Below are positions 1 to 8,985 of a stretch of 39,414 bases of DNA, piece by piece; the stretch's first letter is position 1, and each line of letters begins with the position of its first letter. Below the pieces are notes generated by a model. That model made no database searches. It saw nothing but the letters and a program-made list of their open reading frames with translations, and was not told the DNA's origin. The translations under genes and the position numbers were made by a program. Source of the stretch: Thermoplasmata archaeon (GTDB lineage: Archaea; Thermoplasmatota; Penumbrarchaeia; JAEHCK01); contig JAEHCK010000028.1 in NCBI GenBank assembly GCA_020696345.1, positions 1 to 39,414 on the forward strand, given 5' to 3'.

Positions 1-9
1 TTGGGAGGG

Positions 10-148
10 TTAGAATTCTGATATTAATAAGTTATTTTTCAAAGGAATTCTAAGCAAAGAGAATTTAATAATGTAAATTCTCTCGAGCTAAAAATTCTTT
101 TAATTGGAATGTTATTAAATATAGAATTTTTACCCCCACAGTAAAAAT
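10..148 (-). terminator. Inverted-repeat cluster downstream of the cyclophilin gene
   Basis: Three dyads lie just past the stop codon of the minus-strand cyclophilin gene. TTAGAATTC (10-18) pairs with GAATTCTAA (45-53). AGAGAATTT (58-66) pairs perfectly with AAATTCTCT (75-83) around an 8-base loop. ATTTTTAC (126-133) pairs with GTAAAAAT (141-148) around a C-rich loop. On the minus strand the last hairpin comes first after the stop and is followed by T-rich sequence, which fits a termination or mRNA 3'-end role. That role is inferred. Confidence 0.45.
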
Positions 149-170
149 GAAATTTAATTAATTTCTCATC

Positions 171-1007
171 TCATTTTTGTGTATGTCTTGGAGCTTGGCT
201 CTTGGAACTTCTATGTTTTTTATTCTTTGTAATAAAAACAACCAAAAACAATCCTACTAAAACCACGGCACCTTCAAAACCTGGCAATCTGAACGTCTCA
301 TCAAATGACCAATCATCAGGCTCGTCAGGCGCCGTGTATTGGAACTCGGTATCGTTGGTGGTAATGAATACCGAATACATGATAACATCTTCGATGGGTT
401 GGTCTTTTATTATCGGACGTTTGTTTCCCCATGTTTCTACTTCTGCGATCTTCCGGACCACTTCAATTCCCTCAAATACCAGGGCGAAGACCGCATAATT
501 ACCATCCAAACCGTGTTGCGGTCCGTCGCATATATAGAATTGGCTCGTAGCACTATCCTCATCCGTACCACGTGCCATGCCAACCGCACCATCTACATGG
601 GTAAGCTCCGGGTGGAGCTCTAGCGGTATAGTCTTACCTGACCCGCCACTGCCATCGTTATATGGATTATTATCCTTGGTGTTTGGGTCGCCGGTCTGGA
701 TGACGAAATCATCGATCACACGATGGAATAACAAGCCATCATAAAAAGCGTCAATTGACAGGTCAATAAAATTGGCGGTAGATATTGGAGCGCGCTGCTC
801 GAAAAGCTCTATTTTGATGATACCATAACTAGTATCAATAATAGCAATCCTGTTTTCCTCTGGCTCATCAGTGGTGTTTTCGTCTTCCGAGTTAAAAGAA
901 CTGGCGCTTACCGTATCAATGCATCTAACAGGTAATATAAGAAAATTTGATGGACCCATGATGAAAAGTCCCAAAACCAATAGAATACATATCTTACTCC
1001 TGTTCAA
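171..1007 (-). CDS. Exported cyclophilin-type peptidyl-prolyl isomerase with PGF-CTERM-like anchor
   Basis: Cyclophilin fold catalysing cis-trans isomerisation of proline bonds, here placed outside the membrane. The N-terminus (about 1-36) is a hydrophobic signal sequence. Residues 54-216 carry the family signatures: FHRVIDDFVIQTGDP with the catalytic Arg96, and SQFYI at 155-159. The Trp usual in the last signature is absent (LDGNYAVFALV). A Thr/Asp/Glu-rich linker leads to LPGFEGAV (241-248), about 15 hydrophobic residues and a Lys/Arg cluster. This matches the PGF-CTERM signal that archaeosortase processes, so the mature protein is probably tethered at the cell surface. The start is TTG, preceded by GTGAT; an upstream ATG is out of frame. 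The last codons (TCTTGGAGCTTGG and CTCTTGGAACTT on the plus strand) resemble an intergenic repeat found at 2.5 and 8.8 kb. It may assist folding of the large surface proteins encoded nearby (inference). Confidence 0.9.
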   Translation of the reverse strand: MNRSKICILLVLGLFIMGPSNFLILPVRCIDTVSASSFNSEDENTTDEPEENRIAIIDTSYGIIKIELFEQRAPISTANFIDLSIDAFYDGLLFHRVIDDFVIQTGDPNTKDNNPYNDGSGGSGKTIPLELHPELTHVDGAVGMARGTDEDSATSQFYICDGPQHGLDGNYAVFALVFEGIEVVRKIAEVETWGNKRPIIKDQPIEDVIMYSVFITTNDTEFQYTAPDEPDDWSFDETFRLPGFEGAVVLVGLFLVVFITKNKKHRSSKSQAPRHTQK

Positions 1008-1058
1008 TAGCCATCACGATCTTTAAATGAGTTTAATAATTATTAAACCTTTTGTGTT

Positions 1059-2180
1059 TCACGGCTTGATACGTTCGATATTGATATATTCGACACTGTT
1101 CTCCTCGTTCATGTCCAGTATCCGTCCGAACAACATTTTTTTCCGCACGCCCTGCGCCAGGCGTACGGCGCGGCTGATCTCCTCCCAACTGCTCCTGAAA
1201 TCTATTGGTACACTATGCACCAGATATTCCGAGTGATCGGTTTCCGGGTCGCCCTCGTAAACCCTGAAATGTGTGCCGTATTTGAAGCCGGTCTTTACAA
1301 TTAGACCTTTTGATTTAAGAGCTCGATACACCATAAAACGTATATCAAAATCCGGTTGGATCTTTCGGGCAAAACTAATGAACCGGTCGAGTGTGAGCTT
1401 ACGCCGAGTTTTCGCCTGGCGTATCTCAAAAACACCCAGGCTCATCAGGTAGGCGGACTCTGTGAGTGCCAACTGTAAGCTACTGCCCACGATCTTGCCG
1501 TAAAAACCCACATCGCGTAGTTCTTTTTTCAATGTTGGCTCCCAAAGCATGACACGATCCTCCACCAGAATTGCAGTGCTAGCTTTTTTATGTTTCAGTT
1601 TTATATTCTCTTTTTTATCTCTACCATTTGGTGAAACCGTTGACACCCTGTAGTAGGTAAGGTCCCCCTCCTCATCCACCACGGAAATGACCATCTCTTT
1701 TCTGGTATTTACGGCGGTTTTGATGAGCTCACTAAGCTCGGTGACCTTGAACTGCCAGCGTTCGGAGACCGCCTGTGACCAGAATCGGATCGTCCTCTTG
1801 CCAAGACCGGTACCCATGCTGGTGCGGTTGCTGGCGCCCGTGCCAGATTCTCCGTAAATGGCAAAGTCGGTCATATTTGATTGTTTGACGATATGTCCAC
1901 GCAGGCGCAGGTCGCAGTATACGAGATATTTGATCTCGAAAGTGGGTTCATGTCTGGTGATATAGGTTAATAACTTCTCCAGGCCAATCTCACGTGATTT
2001 TTCATAGATCCGAATTTTTCCATTCTCGAGTAGATAGAACCCCTCGATGAGTTCTAGTTTTAGTCCACCACCCGAGAGCGGTGTGCCGTAATATCCGCGG
2101 TTATGCAGCCTGCTGCCCGATTTCGGGTCTTTGATTATTATATGGCTGCCGGAGAGTTCACCAATGGCTACACGATCCAA
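1059..2180 (-). CDS. endA: tRNA-splicing endonuclease (EndA), tandem-repeat type
   Basis: Cuts archaeal pre-tRNA (and pre-rRNA) at bulge-helix-bulge motifs. The 373 residues contain two copies of the endonuclease unit. Each begins with a glycine-tyrosine segment (RGYYG at about 28-32, VGFYGK in the second copy) and a region equivalent to LIEGFYLL or LTESAYLM. Only the C-terminal copy has the catalytic triad: Tyr308 in FRVY, His316 in DHSEYLVH and Lys347 in GVRKKML, with the His-Lys spacing of 31 known for the family. The N-terminal copy lacks these residues and is structural. This matches the alpha-2 architecture typical of many Euryarchaeota, in which each chain carries a catalytic and a pseudocatalytic half. 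The start is TTG at 2180, with AGAGG about 8 bases upstream. It lies just upstream of the cyclophilin gene on the same strand. Confidence 0.93.
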   Translation of the reverse strand: MDRVAIGELSGSHIIIKDPKSGSRLHNRGYYGTPLSGGGLKLELIEGFYLLENGKIRIYEKSREIGLEKLLTYITRHEPTFEIKYLVYCDLRLRGHIVKQSNMTDFAIYGESGTGASNRTSMGTGLGKRTIRFWSQAVSERWQFKVTELSELIKTAVNTRKEMVISVVDEEGDLTYYRVSTVSPNGRDKKENIKLKHKKASTAILVEDRVMLWEPTLKKELRDVGFYGKIVGSSLQLALTESAYLMSLGVFEIRQAKTRRKLTLDRFISFARKIQPDFDIRFMVYRALKSKGLIVKTGFKYGTHFRVYEGDPETDHSEYLVHSVPIDFRSSWEEISRAVRLAQGVRKKMLFGRILDMNEENSVEYINIERIKP

Positions 2181-2417
2181 TTGTCATACCTCTGTTTATT
2201 TTAATAACTATAATTTAAATCACCCTTATAAATTTAAGGTTGGGTCAATTATGTTGAATAATAAGATTTTAATGTAGAATAATGTAGAACGGAAATCCCA
2301 AAACCCAAAACCCAAAACTACCAAGAAAATCCCAAATCCAAACCCAAACTGATTTTTTATTAACATTAAATAGGGATCAGAGACAGTTGCTAGTTATCAG
2401 TTGCTAGTTGCTAGTAA

Positions 2418-2485
2418 TAGGGATTCGGGATGAGGAAGGTGGGAGGTGAGTTGATATATTAGCGATAACACTCAAATCCCACAAG
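2418..2485 (-). repeat. 68-bp dispersed repeat, copy 1
   Basis: The reverse complement of this segment aligns without gaps to 28376-28443, with 57 of 68 positions identical by hand count. It begins CTTGTGGGAT and ends AATCCCTA. In both copies the repeat reads in the same sense as, and lies downstream of, a gene for an exported protein, which suggests a 3'-end function or a small mobile repeat. Confidence 0.75.
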
Positions 2486-2528
2486 CGAATGAAGTGAGCG
2501 TACACATCCCACATCCCTCGCTTATTTA

Positions 2529-2579
2529 GAGCTTGGAACTTGGAATTTACCGAAAGTATGCAATTCCCATCAAAAACCG
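2529..2579 (+). repeat. GAGCTTGGAACTTG dispersed repeat, copy 1
   Basis: Begins GAGCTTGGAACTTG, followed by AATTTACCGA, TGCA, TTCCCA and TCAAAAA. The same blocks in the same order occur at 8791-8840. Copy 1 is downstream of the large surface gene and copy 2 is upstream of it, both in plus orientation. Extra copies of the GGAGCTTGGAACTTGG head are at 8757-8790. Confidence 0.65.
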
Positions 2580-2609
2580 TTAACTCTCACTTGAATTCTC
2601 AGCAAGACT

Positions 2610-5600
2610 CTATCTGGGTTGGTTTGCAATCCCTTCTTTATTATGGTCGATAACAGATATAACTGGCTTTTTCTTCTTTAAATATATAAACAGAACGGAA
2701 ACCACGATCATTATTGCTATAAAAATTAATAAAAATATATTGTAAATGCTTGTATCCTGTGCGCCTTTCTCCTGTTTCACTTCCATTTCAGGTGTTTCCG
2801 AAGGGTCTACATTTATCAGAAAAGACTGAGAACTGGTGCCATTATTTCCATCCGAGACCTGAACCACTACATTACATACTCCTTCCTGGTCCTTGGATGG
2901 TGTCCAGGTTATTACACCTGTGTTCGGATCAATTTTCATGCCTCTGGGGTAAGTTCTTAATGAAAATGTCAGATCATCATCTGTGGGATCTATATCCAAC
3001 GCATCGATATCATAGATATATTCTACACCTACGGTAGCTGAAGTAATGTGTGTTGATGTAACGATCGGCACATCATTGACATTGATAACCGTGATCGAGA
3101 ACGATTGCAGAGCTGTATCACCCTTAAGGTCAATAACCTTGACCGTAACTGGTATTACGCCCACTTGATCATTCGTGGGCGCCCAGGTGATCTTGCCGGT
3201 ATTTTTATCTATAACCATTCCGCTCGGGTATTTGTCCAGACCATAGGTCAACTTGTCATTGACGTCCACATCATGTGCATCTGCGTCATAATCGTATTTT
3301 TCGTCCTCGGTTGCCTCGGTGATCGGTGTTGAGATTATTATCGGCCGATCATTGATATTTTCAACATCGACCTGAAAGGTCTGTGAATCCACACCGCCAT
3401 TACCATCCAAAACATGGGCCGTCACTTTATTTGCGCCGACCTGGTCATTTGTGGGTACCCAGGTGAGCATTCCGGTTTTCGAATCTATCTCCATTCCGGC
3501 TGGATAAGTTATCAATGAAAACCTCAGTACATTCTTTATGGGGTCCATATCGGAGGCCTGTAGATCGTAAACATACGGCGTGTCTTCCAATGCTAGGGTC
3601 ACCGGTGTGGATGTAATTATTGGCCGGTCGTTCACATTGGTCACCGTTATCGTAAATGATTGTGCGGTGATACCATCATTTTTATCCGCAACCTCGACCG
3701 TGACATGATTTTGTCCTACCTGGTCATTGGTTGGTATCCATGATATTACACCGGTTGCACTGTGGATGGTCATCCCTTCCGGGAAAGTTGTCAGGTAATA
3801 GATCAATCTATCATTGTCGGAATCGAATGCCGCCATTTCATACGAATATGGGATCTCCTCGGTGGCGGTTTTCGGCGGCTCCGATAAAATGGTTGGCGGT
3901 TGATTTTGTAAAGTGGTAAATGACCATGGATTTGGAAGGTTGCCGGAAACCAGATTGTTGCCGATCATGTCCTTTCCACTGGTGATCTTGAATGAATAAG
4001 TGGTGGATCTTTTGAACGGATCGTGCATGAAGGTTGCGGCGGTTTTACCATCGTTCCATACAATGGACCACCCTGTGGGGTTTGGCGAACATGTGAAAGT
4101 GACCGTGTAGGTATCCATAGCTTCGGAAAATGTAACCACTATATTTGCAGATAAAGCCACATTGGTTTTGCCGTCCTCTGGCAGGACCGAGATTATTGCC
4201 GGGCCTTCCGCATCCAGGGTTGTAAAGGTCCACGGGTTAGGTGTACTGCCTGCAGCTAAATTGTTATCGGCCAGGTCCTTGCCGGAAGTGATCTGGAACG
4301 TATATTTAGTAAAGCTGCTAAACGCATCGTGCGAGAATGTCGCAATATTATCTCCCTTGCTCCAGCTTACCGACCAACCACCGGGGTCGGGTAAACATGT
4401 GCACGCTACCGTATCTGTATTCATCTTCTCACTGAAGGTCACCACTATATTTGCATTCAAACCGATATAGCCCGCACCGTCCGTAGGTGTCGTCGCAATG
4501 ATCTTTGGCCCCGCGAGATCTTGCGTGGAGAATGACCATGGATTGGATATACTGCCCCCTACGATCTCGTTTCCGGCCATATCTTTACCACCGGTGACCT
4601 GGAATGTATAGCGAGTGTCCACTTTGAATGAATTATGAGAATAGGTGGCCAGAGTATTTCCACCGCTCCAGACAACGGCCCAGCCGCTGGGGTTGGGGTT
4701 GCAGATATAAGTCACCGTGGTGTTATCCATGGCCTCACTGAACGTCACGATGATGTTGGCATTTAATGGAATACTATATGAATCGTTCACCGGCGATGTT
4801 GCGATGATCCTCGGCGGTGTTATATCCTTGACAGTGAATCTCCATGGATTGGGTAGGCTGGGATTGAGTGTGTTCCCCGCAATGTCTTTCCCGGCCGTGA
4901 TCTGGAATGTATAAATGGCTTGACTCTGAAAAGTATTATGGGAATAAGATACGGTCTTGTCACCGTTTGTCCAAGATTTCGTCCACCCACCCGGGTTTGG
5001 CGTGCATGAATATGCAACCGAGGTGGTATTCATCTGCTCGTTGAAAGTTACCACCACCTTGGCGTCTATCAATACACCGGTGGACCCGTTCGACGGCGAA
5101 GTGGTTGTAATTTCCGGCCCAACCACATCTTTGGTGGTGAACGACCACGGATTGGGCACTGTGCCGCTTACCAGATCATTATTGCCCAGATCTTTTCCAC
5201 CGGTGATCCTAAAAGTATAAGTGGTCAGACTGCCGAAATCAGTGTGCGAATAAGTAGCAATCGAGTTCTTTACGCTCCAAGCAACGCTCCAACCACCGGG
5301 GTCCGGAGAACATGAGTAGGTTACAGTGGTAATGTTCATGGGCTCGCTGAAGGTCACAACTATTTTTTGATTTAAATTAATATCACTGGAACCGGGTGAA
5401 GGCGAGTGTGATATCATTTTGGGCGGGATCACATCTTTGGAAGTGAATGTGAATTTATAAGTATTTTCCAAATGATTTTCGAGCACATCTTTTGCGGCGA
5501 TCGTAATGGTAACAGTATAAGAAGTTGATGAGCTCAATGACGAGGATACCGCGAAAGTTACGGTCATGTCACCGTTGCTCCACTTGGGATTCTTTAGAGT

Positions 5601-8501
5601 AAGCCCGCCCGAGATTCCGGTGGCATTTTCTGTTCCGGTCTTGTTCATCTTATTCGAGAATGTAATTGATATTATCGTGGTCACCGACACATTCACGGCA
5701 TCCTCGGCCGGTGTGGTTTTCTCCACGAATGGCGCCGTGATATTGGCTGGTTTGATTATGGGGTACCAATCTTTGCTGCCGCCCCCAGGAATATCGTACG
5801 GAATATCACCGATACCGTCATTATTCGAATCAAAACCAGTATAATCATCCCACCAGTTGCCCTCGACACCGTCATCCCAGTCGTTTAGCTGGGTTGTTGA
5901 ATCGTAACCGTTCCGGGTGTTGTTTCTGAAATTATTATGGTGCAAATAGTTATCGGTGGAACCCGATATGTTCACACCATCGCCGAGGTGGCCCAGAATG
6001 TCGTTGCGGGTGATCGTATTATCATTTGAGTTACTATTAATAAAAATGCCGGTTTGAGCATTTGAAGTAAGATTGTTATTTTGTATCTTGTTTTTTGTTG
6101 AGGATGAGGTCAGTTCGATGCCGATGCCCTGGTTATTGGCGATCTTATTGTAACTGAATGTATTCCCGCTGGAAGAATCACAGACGATGCCATGATTGAA
6201 GTTATCGGATATGTTGTTGATATAGACAATATGGGATTTTATGCTGACAAATTCGATGCCATCTGAGTTAAATATCAGCGTATTGTTGTACACATTCGAA
6301 TTCTGCGAGATAGTATTCTTACAATTATCGGTTTCCGCCCTGATACCAATACCACTGAAGTGATTGCTTATGTTATTTGAATATATCTCGTTGAATTGAA
6401 CATATAAAAATTCGTTCTTGGCGTAGCCGTAGTAATAAATACCATTTTCATCGTTTGAATAGATCGTATTGGAATATATCTTGTTATATTGGAAAAAGGT
6501 GCCATCATAGTATGGGTCTCTTTTGTCAGAGTTAGTCGAATTAATGAAAAAATAGATGCCATTTTTTTGGTTTTGATAGAGTAAATTAGAATATATATTG
6601 TTGTATTGAAAGTTGGATCGAGAGTCACTACAATAGCCATACAGATAAATGCCGTTTTGACCGTTTGAATAGATGGAATTGGAATATATGTTGTTGTATT
6701 GAAGATCAAAATGGCGGGTGCTAAAGCAGTAAAAATAGATACCGTTTTCGGTGTTTGAATAGATCGTGTTATAATAAATATTATTGTTTTGAAACAAAAT
6801 GTAACGGTTATAATTATCGCTATCGAAAATAATGCCATTTTTATTGTTGGAGTATATTGAATTGTGATTAATATTATTATATTGAATACGTCCATAATCC
6901 CAACCGGTGTAAACTGAAAAACGGATACCATTTTGATCGTTCAAGAATATAGTATTATTGTTGACGCTATTGTACTGGATAATTGAATACTCATCATAAT
7001 GGTATGCTTTGAAATGGATGCCATTTTGGTTGTTTAGATAGATTGTGTTATTGTAGATGTTATTATATTGAATAGTTGATTGATAATTGTAGTAATATCT
7101 AGAATAGACTTCGAAAAGTATACCGTTTTGGTTGTTCAAACATATCGTATTGTTGTAGATATGGTTGTTTTGAACAAACGGGTCATAGTGATTGTAGATA
7201 TCAGAATAGGCGAAGAAATAGATACCATTTTTTGAGTTTGAATATATTGTATTGTAAGATATGTTATTATTTTCTACGGTAGAAGTGTACTTGTCGGAAT
7301 AGCTGTAGAAATTTATACCGTTAAGTCCGTTACGAGCAATGGTACAATTAAAAATATTATTATTTTCCTGCATCATACTCCCATTAAAGGTTATCCCATT
7401 CCAAATATTATCCGAAATAATTGAATTATTAATATAAATAAAATTTGCGTTGTAAATATTGATACCATCCATTGTATTACTCCATATTTCTGAATTTGTA
7501 ATATTTATATTAGTTACTCTACTCGCCGAGTATATCCCGGCGGACCCACTGTTTTCGGAAATGTTGCACCCCACAATATTCACATAATGCGAATTTTTCA
7601 GATCGATGCCTGGCCCTTGATTGTTTTTGATCACGCAGTTCTCTATCCATTGAAACCTGGATGGTCCGCCCAGGTCTATCCCAGCACCATCATTTCCGAT
7701 GATCCGTGAATCGGTAATACTATTATATCCATTACCATCAAGATCGATTCCATTGTCCTCGTTTTCATATACGGTCACATTTTTCATCACGATATGATTC
7801 GAGATCAGACCCAACTCAATGCCGCCACCCGTGTTTTCCGATACATTCGTGCTCTCAATAATATTGTTCTTCGATGATCGCAGGTATATTCCAAAGGCTC
7901 TATTCTCATATATAAATGAATTTTTAATAGTATTATTTTCTGATGCCAGCAAAGTTATACCGTTACTATAGCTGAAATAAACGGTAGTATTATAGATCGT
8001 ATTATTTGTTGTCTTCTTGAGATAAATGCCGTCACCAGAATTATTGAATATTTTACAGTTTCTGATGCTGTTATTGGTATTTTCGCCCATGATATACAAC
8101 GGGTAGCTGCCATATGATATTTGGCAGTAATTTAATGTATTATTTTTTCCATGCAGCCTGACCCGGTTCCAGTCGCCCCTTGCCGGCGTGCTCCGGTTCG
8201 ATGTGAAATTGATCGGTTGGCTTTGAGTGCCGTTTGCGTTCAGGGTGCCGTTCACCATCAGGCTATACAACCCGTCGAACTTCACGGTTACACCAGGGTT
8301 GATGGTCAAGGTCGTACCATTAACCACGGTCACATCACCGGTCACGATATACGGACTATTCGAAGTGGTCCATGTGGTGTTAACATTGATGGTGCCGCTT
8401 ACATCCGTTGACGCACTCACATTTTCCGAAAAAAACATCATTCCGTTAAAGATCATGCTCACCAAAATTCCAGCCAATATTGCTGCCAATATCTTTTTCA
8501 T
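2610..8501 (-). CDS. Giant surface protein: NosD-type beta-helix, six Big_5-like and four He_PIG-like Ig domains, C-terminal TM
   Basis: A 1963-residue exported protein, probably a cell-surface adhesin or sheath component. The start is ATG at 8501, chosen over an in-frame ATG 12 codons upstream because GGGGGAT lies just before it and MKK plus a hydrophobic run forms a signal peptide. About 35-890 is a right-handed parallel beta-helix of NosD/CASH type. Its middle has roughly a dozen longer (about 40-residue) Tyr/Asn-rich coils with the pattern NNIYxNTIYxNxQNGIxF. It is followed by six SbsA-like Ig domains (motifs VTFSEPMN, NPWSFTT, GKDxxGN) from about 895 to 1490, then four Ig/cadherin-like domains (motifs WxPTNDQVG, VxNVNDRPI) to about 1890. 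One TM helix and a KKKK tail close the chain, so it is a simple membrane anchor rather than PGF-CTERM. The ligand is unknown. Divergent from the caspase-like gene. Confidence 0.9.
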   Translation of the reverse strand: MKKILAAILAGILVSMIFNGMMFFSENVSASTDVSGTINVNTTWTTSNSPYIVTGDVTVVNGTTLTINPGVTVKFDGLYSLMVNGTLNANGTQSQPINFTSNRSTPARGDWNRVRLHGKNNTLNYCQISYGSYPLYIMGENTNNSIRNCKIFNNSGDGIYLKKTTNNTIYNTTVYFSYSNGITLLASENNTIKNSFIYENRAFGIYLRSSKNNIIESTNVSENTGGGIELGLISNHIVMKNVTVYENEDNGIDLDGNGYNSITDSRIIGNDGAGIDLGGPSRFQWIENCVIKNNQGPGIDLKNSHYVNIVGCNISENSGSAGIYSASRVTNINITNSEIWSNTMDGINIYNANFIYINNSIISDNIWNGITFNGSMMQENNNIFNCTIARNGLNGINFYSYSDKYTSTVENNNISYNTIYSNSKNGIYFFAYSDIYNHYDPFVQNNHIYNNTICLNNQNGILFEVYSRYYYNYQSTIQYNNIYNNTIYLNNQNGIHFKAYHYDEYSIIQYNSVNNNTIFLNDQNGIRFSVYTGWDYGRIQYNNINHNSIYSNNKNGIIFDSDNYNRYILFQNNNIYYNTIYSNTENGIYFYCFSTRHFDLQYNNIYSNSIYSNGQNGIYLYGYCSDSRSNFQYNNIYSNLLYQNQKNGIYFFINSTNSDKRDPYYDGTFFQYNKIYSNTIYSNDENGIYYYGYAKNEFLYVQFNEIYSNNISNHFSGIGIRAETDNCKNTISQNSNVYNNTLIFNSDGIEFVSIKSHIVYINNISDNFNHGIVCDSSSGNTFSYNKIANNQGIGIELTSSSTKNKIQNNNLTSNAQTGIFINSNSNDNTITRNDILGHLGDGVNISGSTDNYLHHNNFRNNTRNGYDSTTQLNDWDDGVEGNWWDDYTGFDSNNDGIGDIPYDIPGGGSKDWYPIIKPANITAPFVEKTTPAEDAVNVSVTTIISITFSNKMNKTGTENATGISGGLTLKNPKWSNGDMTVTFAVSSSLSSSTSYTVTITIAAKDVLENHLENTYKFTFTSKDVIPPKMISHSPSPGSSDINLNQKIVVTFSEPMNITTVTYSCSPDPGGWSVAWSVKNSIATYSHTDFGSLTTYTFRITGGKDLGNNDLVSGTVPNPWSFTTKDVVGPEITTTSPSNGSTGVLIDAKVVVTFNEQMNTTSVAYSCTPNPGGWTKSWTNGDKTVSYSHNTFQSQAIYTFQITAGKDIAGNTLNPSLPNPWRFTVKDITPPRIIATSPVNDSYSIPLNANIIVTFSEAMDNTTVTYICNPNPSGWAVVWSGGNTLATYSHNSFKVDTRYTFQVTGGKDMAGNEIVGGSISNPWSFSTQDLAGPKIIATTPTDGAGYIGLNANIVVTFSEKMNTDTVACTCLPDPGGWSVSWSKGDNIATFSHDAFSSFTKYTFQITSGKDLADNNLAAGSTPNPWTFTTLDAEGPAIISVLPEDGKTNVALSANIVVTFSEAMDTYTVTFTCSPNPTGWSIVWNDGKTAATFMHDPFKRSTTYSFKITSGKDMIGNNLVSGNLPNPWSFTTLQNQPPTILSEPPKTATEEIPYSYEMAAFDSDNDRLIYYLTTFPEGMTIHSATGVISWIPTNDQVGQNHVTVEVADKNDGITAQSFTITVTNVNDRPIITSTPVTLALEDTPYVYDLQASDMDPIKNVLRFSLITYPAGMEIDSKTGMLTWVPTNDQVGANKVTAHVLDGNGGVDSQTFQVDVENINDRPIIISTPITEATEDEKYDYDADAHDVDVNDKLTYGLDKYPSGMVIDKNTGKITWAPTNDQVGVIPVTVKVIDLKGDTALQSFSITVINVNDVPIVTSTHITSATVGVEYIYDIDALDIDPTDDDLTFSLRTYPRGMKIDPNTGVITWTPSKDQEGVCNVVVQVSDGNNGTSSQSFLINVDPSETPEMEVKQEKGAQDTSIYNIFLLIFIAIMIVVSVLFIYLKKKKPVISVIDHNKEGIANQPR

Positions 8502-8667
8502 ATTAATCCCCCAGAGATTATTTGTTTTGCAAATCAATGTCGGTAGAGATCTCTGTTATTGGCCTCGAAAGACCAATTTTACCACTAGTCCCATAGTTGT
8601 ATTGGATTATAATTTAAACAACTATTTAATATTATTGTACACAAGCACACTTGTTTAAGAAAATATG

Positions 8668-8738
8668 AGGGGTCAAAGAAATAGGTCTAAAGAGTCGAGA
8701 GTCCAAAGAGTCGAGAGTCCAAAGAGTCCCCGACCCCT
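8668..8738. repeat. Tandem 16-bp repeat enclosed by a 7-bp inverted repeat
   Basis: AAAGAGTCGAGAGTCC occurs twice exactly (8689-8704 and 8705-8720), followed by a third partial copy. The block is bracketed by AGGGGTC (8668-8674) and GACCCCT (8732-8738), a perfect inverted repeat. It lies midway between two divergent starts, so a regulatory or extrusion role is possible but unproven. Confidence 0.6.
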
Positions 8739-8790
8739 AATATGATTTTCGATCATTGGAACTTGGAACTTGGAGCTTATTTGGAGCTTG

Positions 8791-8840
8791 GAGCTTGGAA
8801 CTTGTAATTTACCGATTGAATGCATTCCCAATCAAAAATC
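8791..8840 (+). repeat. GAGCTTGGAACTTG dispersed repeat, copy 2
   Basis: Same block order as 2529-2579: GAGCTTGGAACTTG, AATTTACCGA, TGCATTCCCA, ATCAAAAA. It is preceded at 8757-8790 by further TTGGAACTTGGA and TTGGAGCTTGGA units, so the head of the element is itself tandemly repeated. Confidence 0.65.
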
Positions 8841-8985
8841 AATAAACACAATAGCTTACTCTCCTTAATCCCACCATACATTAGCAAACCACTTATATCA
8901 GTAACATCTTTTCATTACAACCGCAGCAAGCTGTAGTGTATTCATATAAAGATAAAAAATAACAAAATAAACAGTTGGGGATATT

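Larger units (their letters stand above)
2181..2609. other. Gene-free stretch between endA and the large surface-protein gene
   Basis: No open frame looks real here. The stretch holds a low-complexity CCCAAAA run near 2295-2350, short direct repeats of AGTTGCTAGT near 2388-2416, a 68-bp dispersed repeat (2418-2485), and a second dispersed repeat of about 50 bp (2529-2579) next to the stop of the surface-protein gene. The minus-strand transcript of that gene runs into these repeats first. Confidence 0.6.
8502..8985. other. Divergent promoter region between two surface-protein genes
   Basis: Contains the start regions of the beta-helix gene (minus) and the caspase-like gene (plus). A TATA-like CATATAAAG lies at about 8943-8951, about 40 bases before the TTG start at 8986. 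A dyad ACAAG-CACA-CTTGT is at 8641-8654. Positions 8668-8738 hold tandem 16-bp units, and 8757-8840 the GAGCTTGG-type repeat. No gene was seen. Confidence 0.55.

Noticed and set aside
6368..6931. 187-residue open frame on the minus strand
   Set aside because: Lies wholly inside the 1963-residue gene in another frame; kept open by DNA-level repeats in the beta-helix coils.
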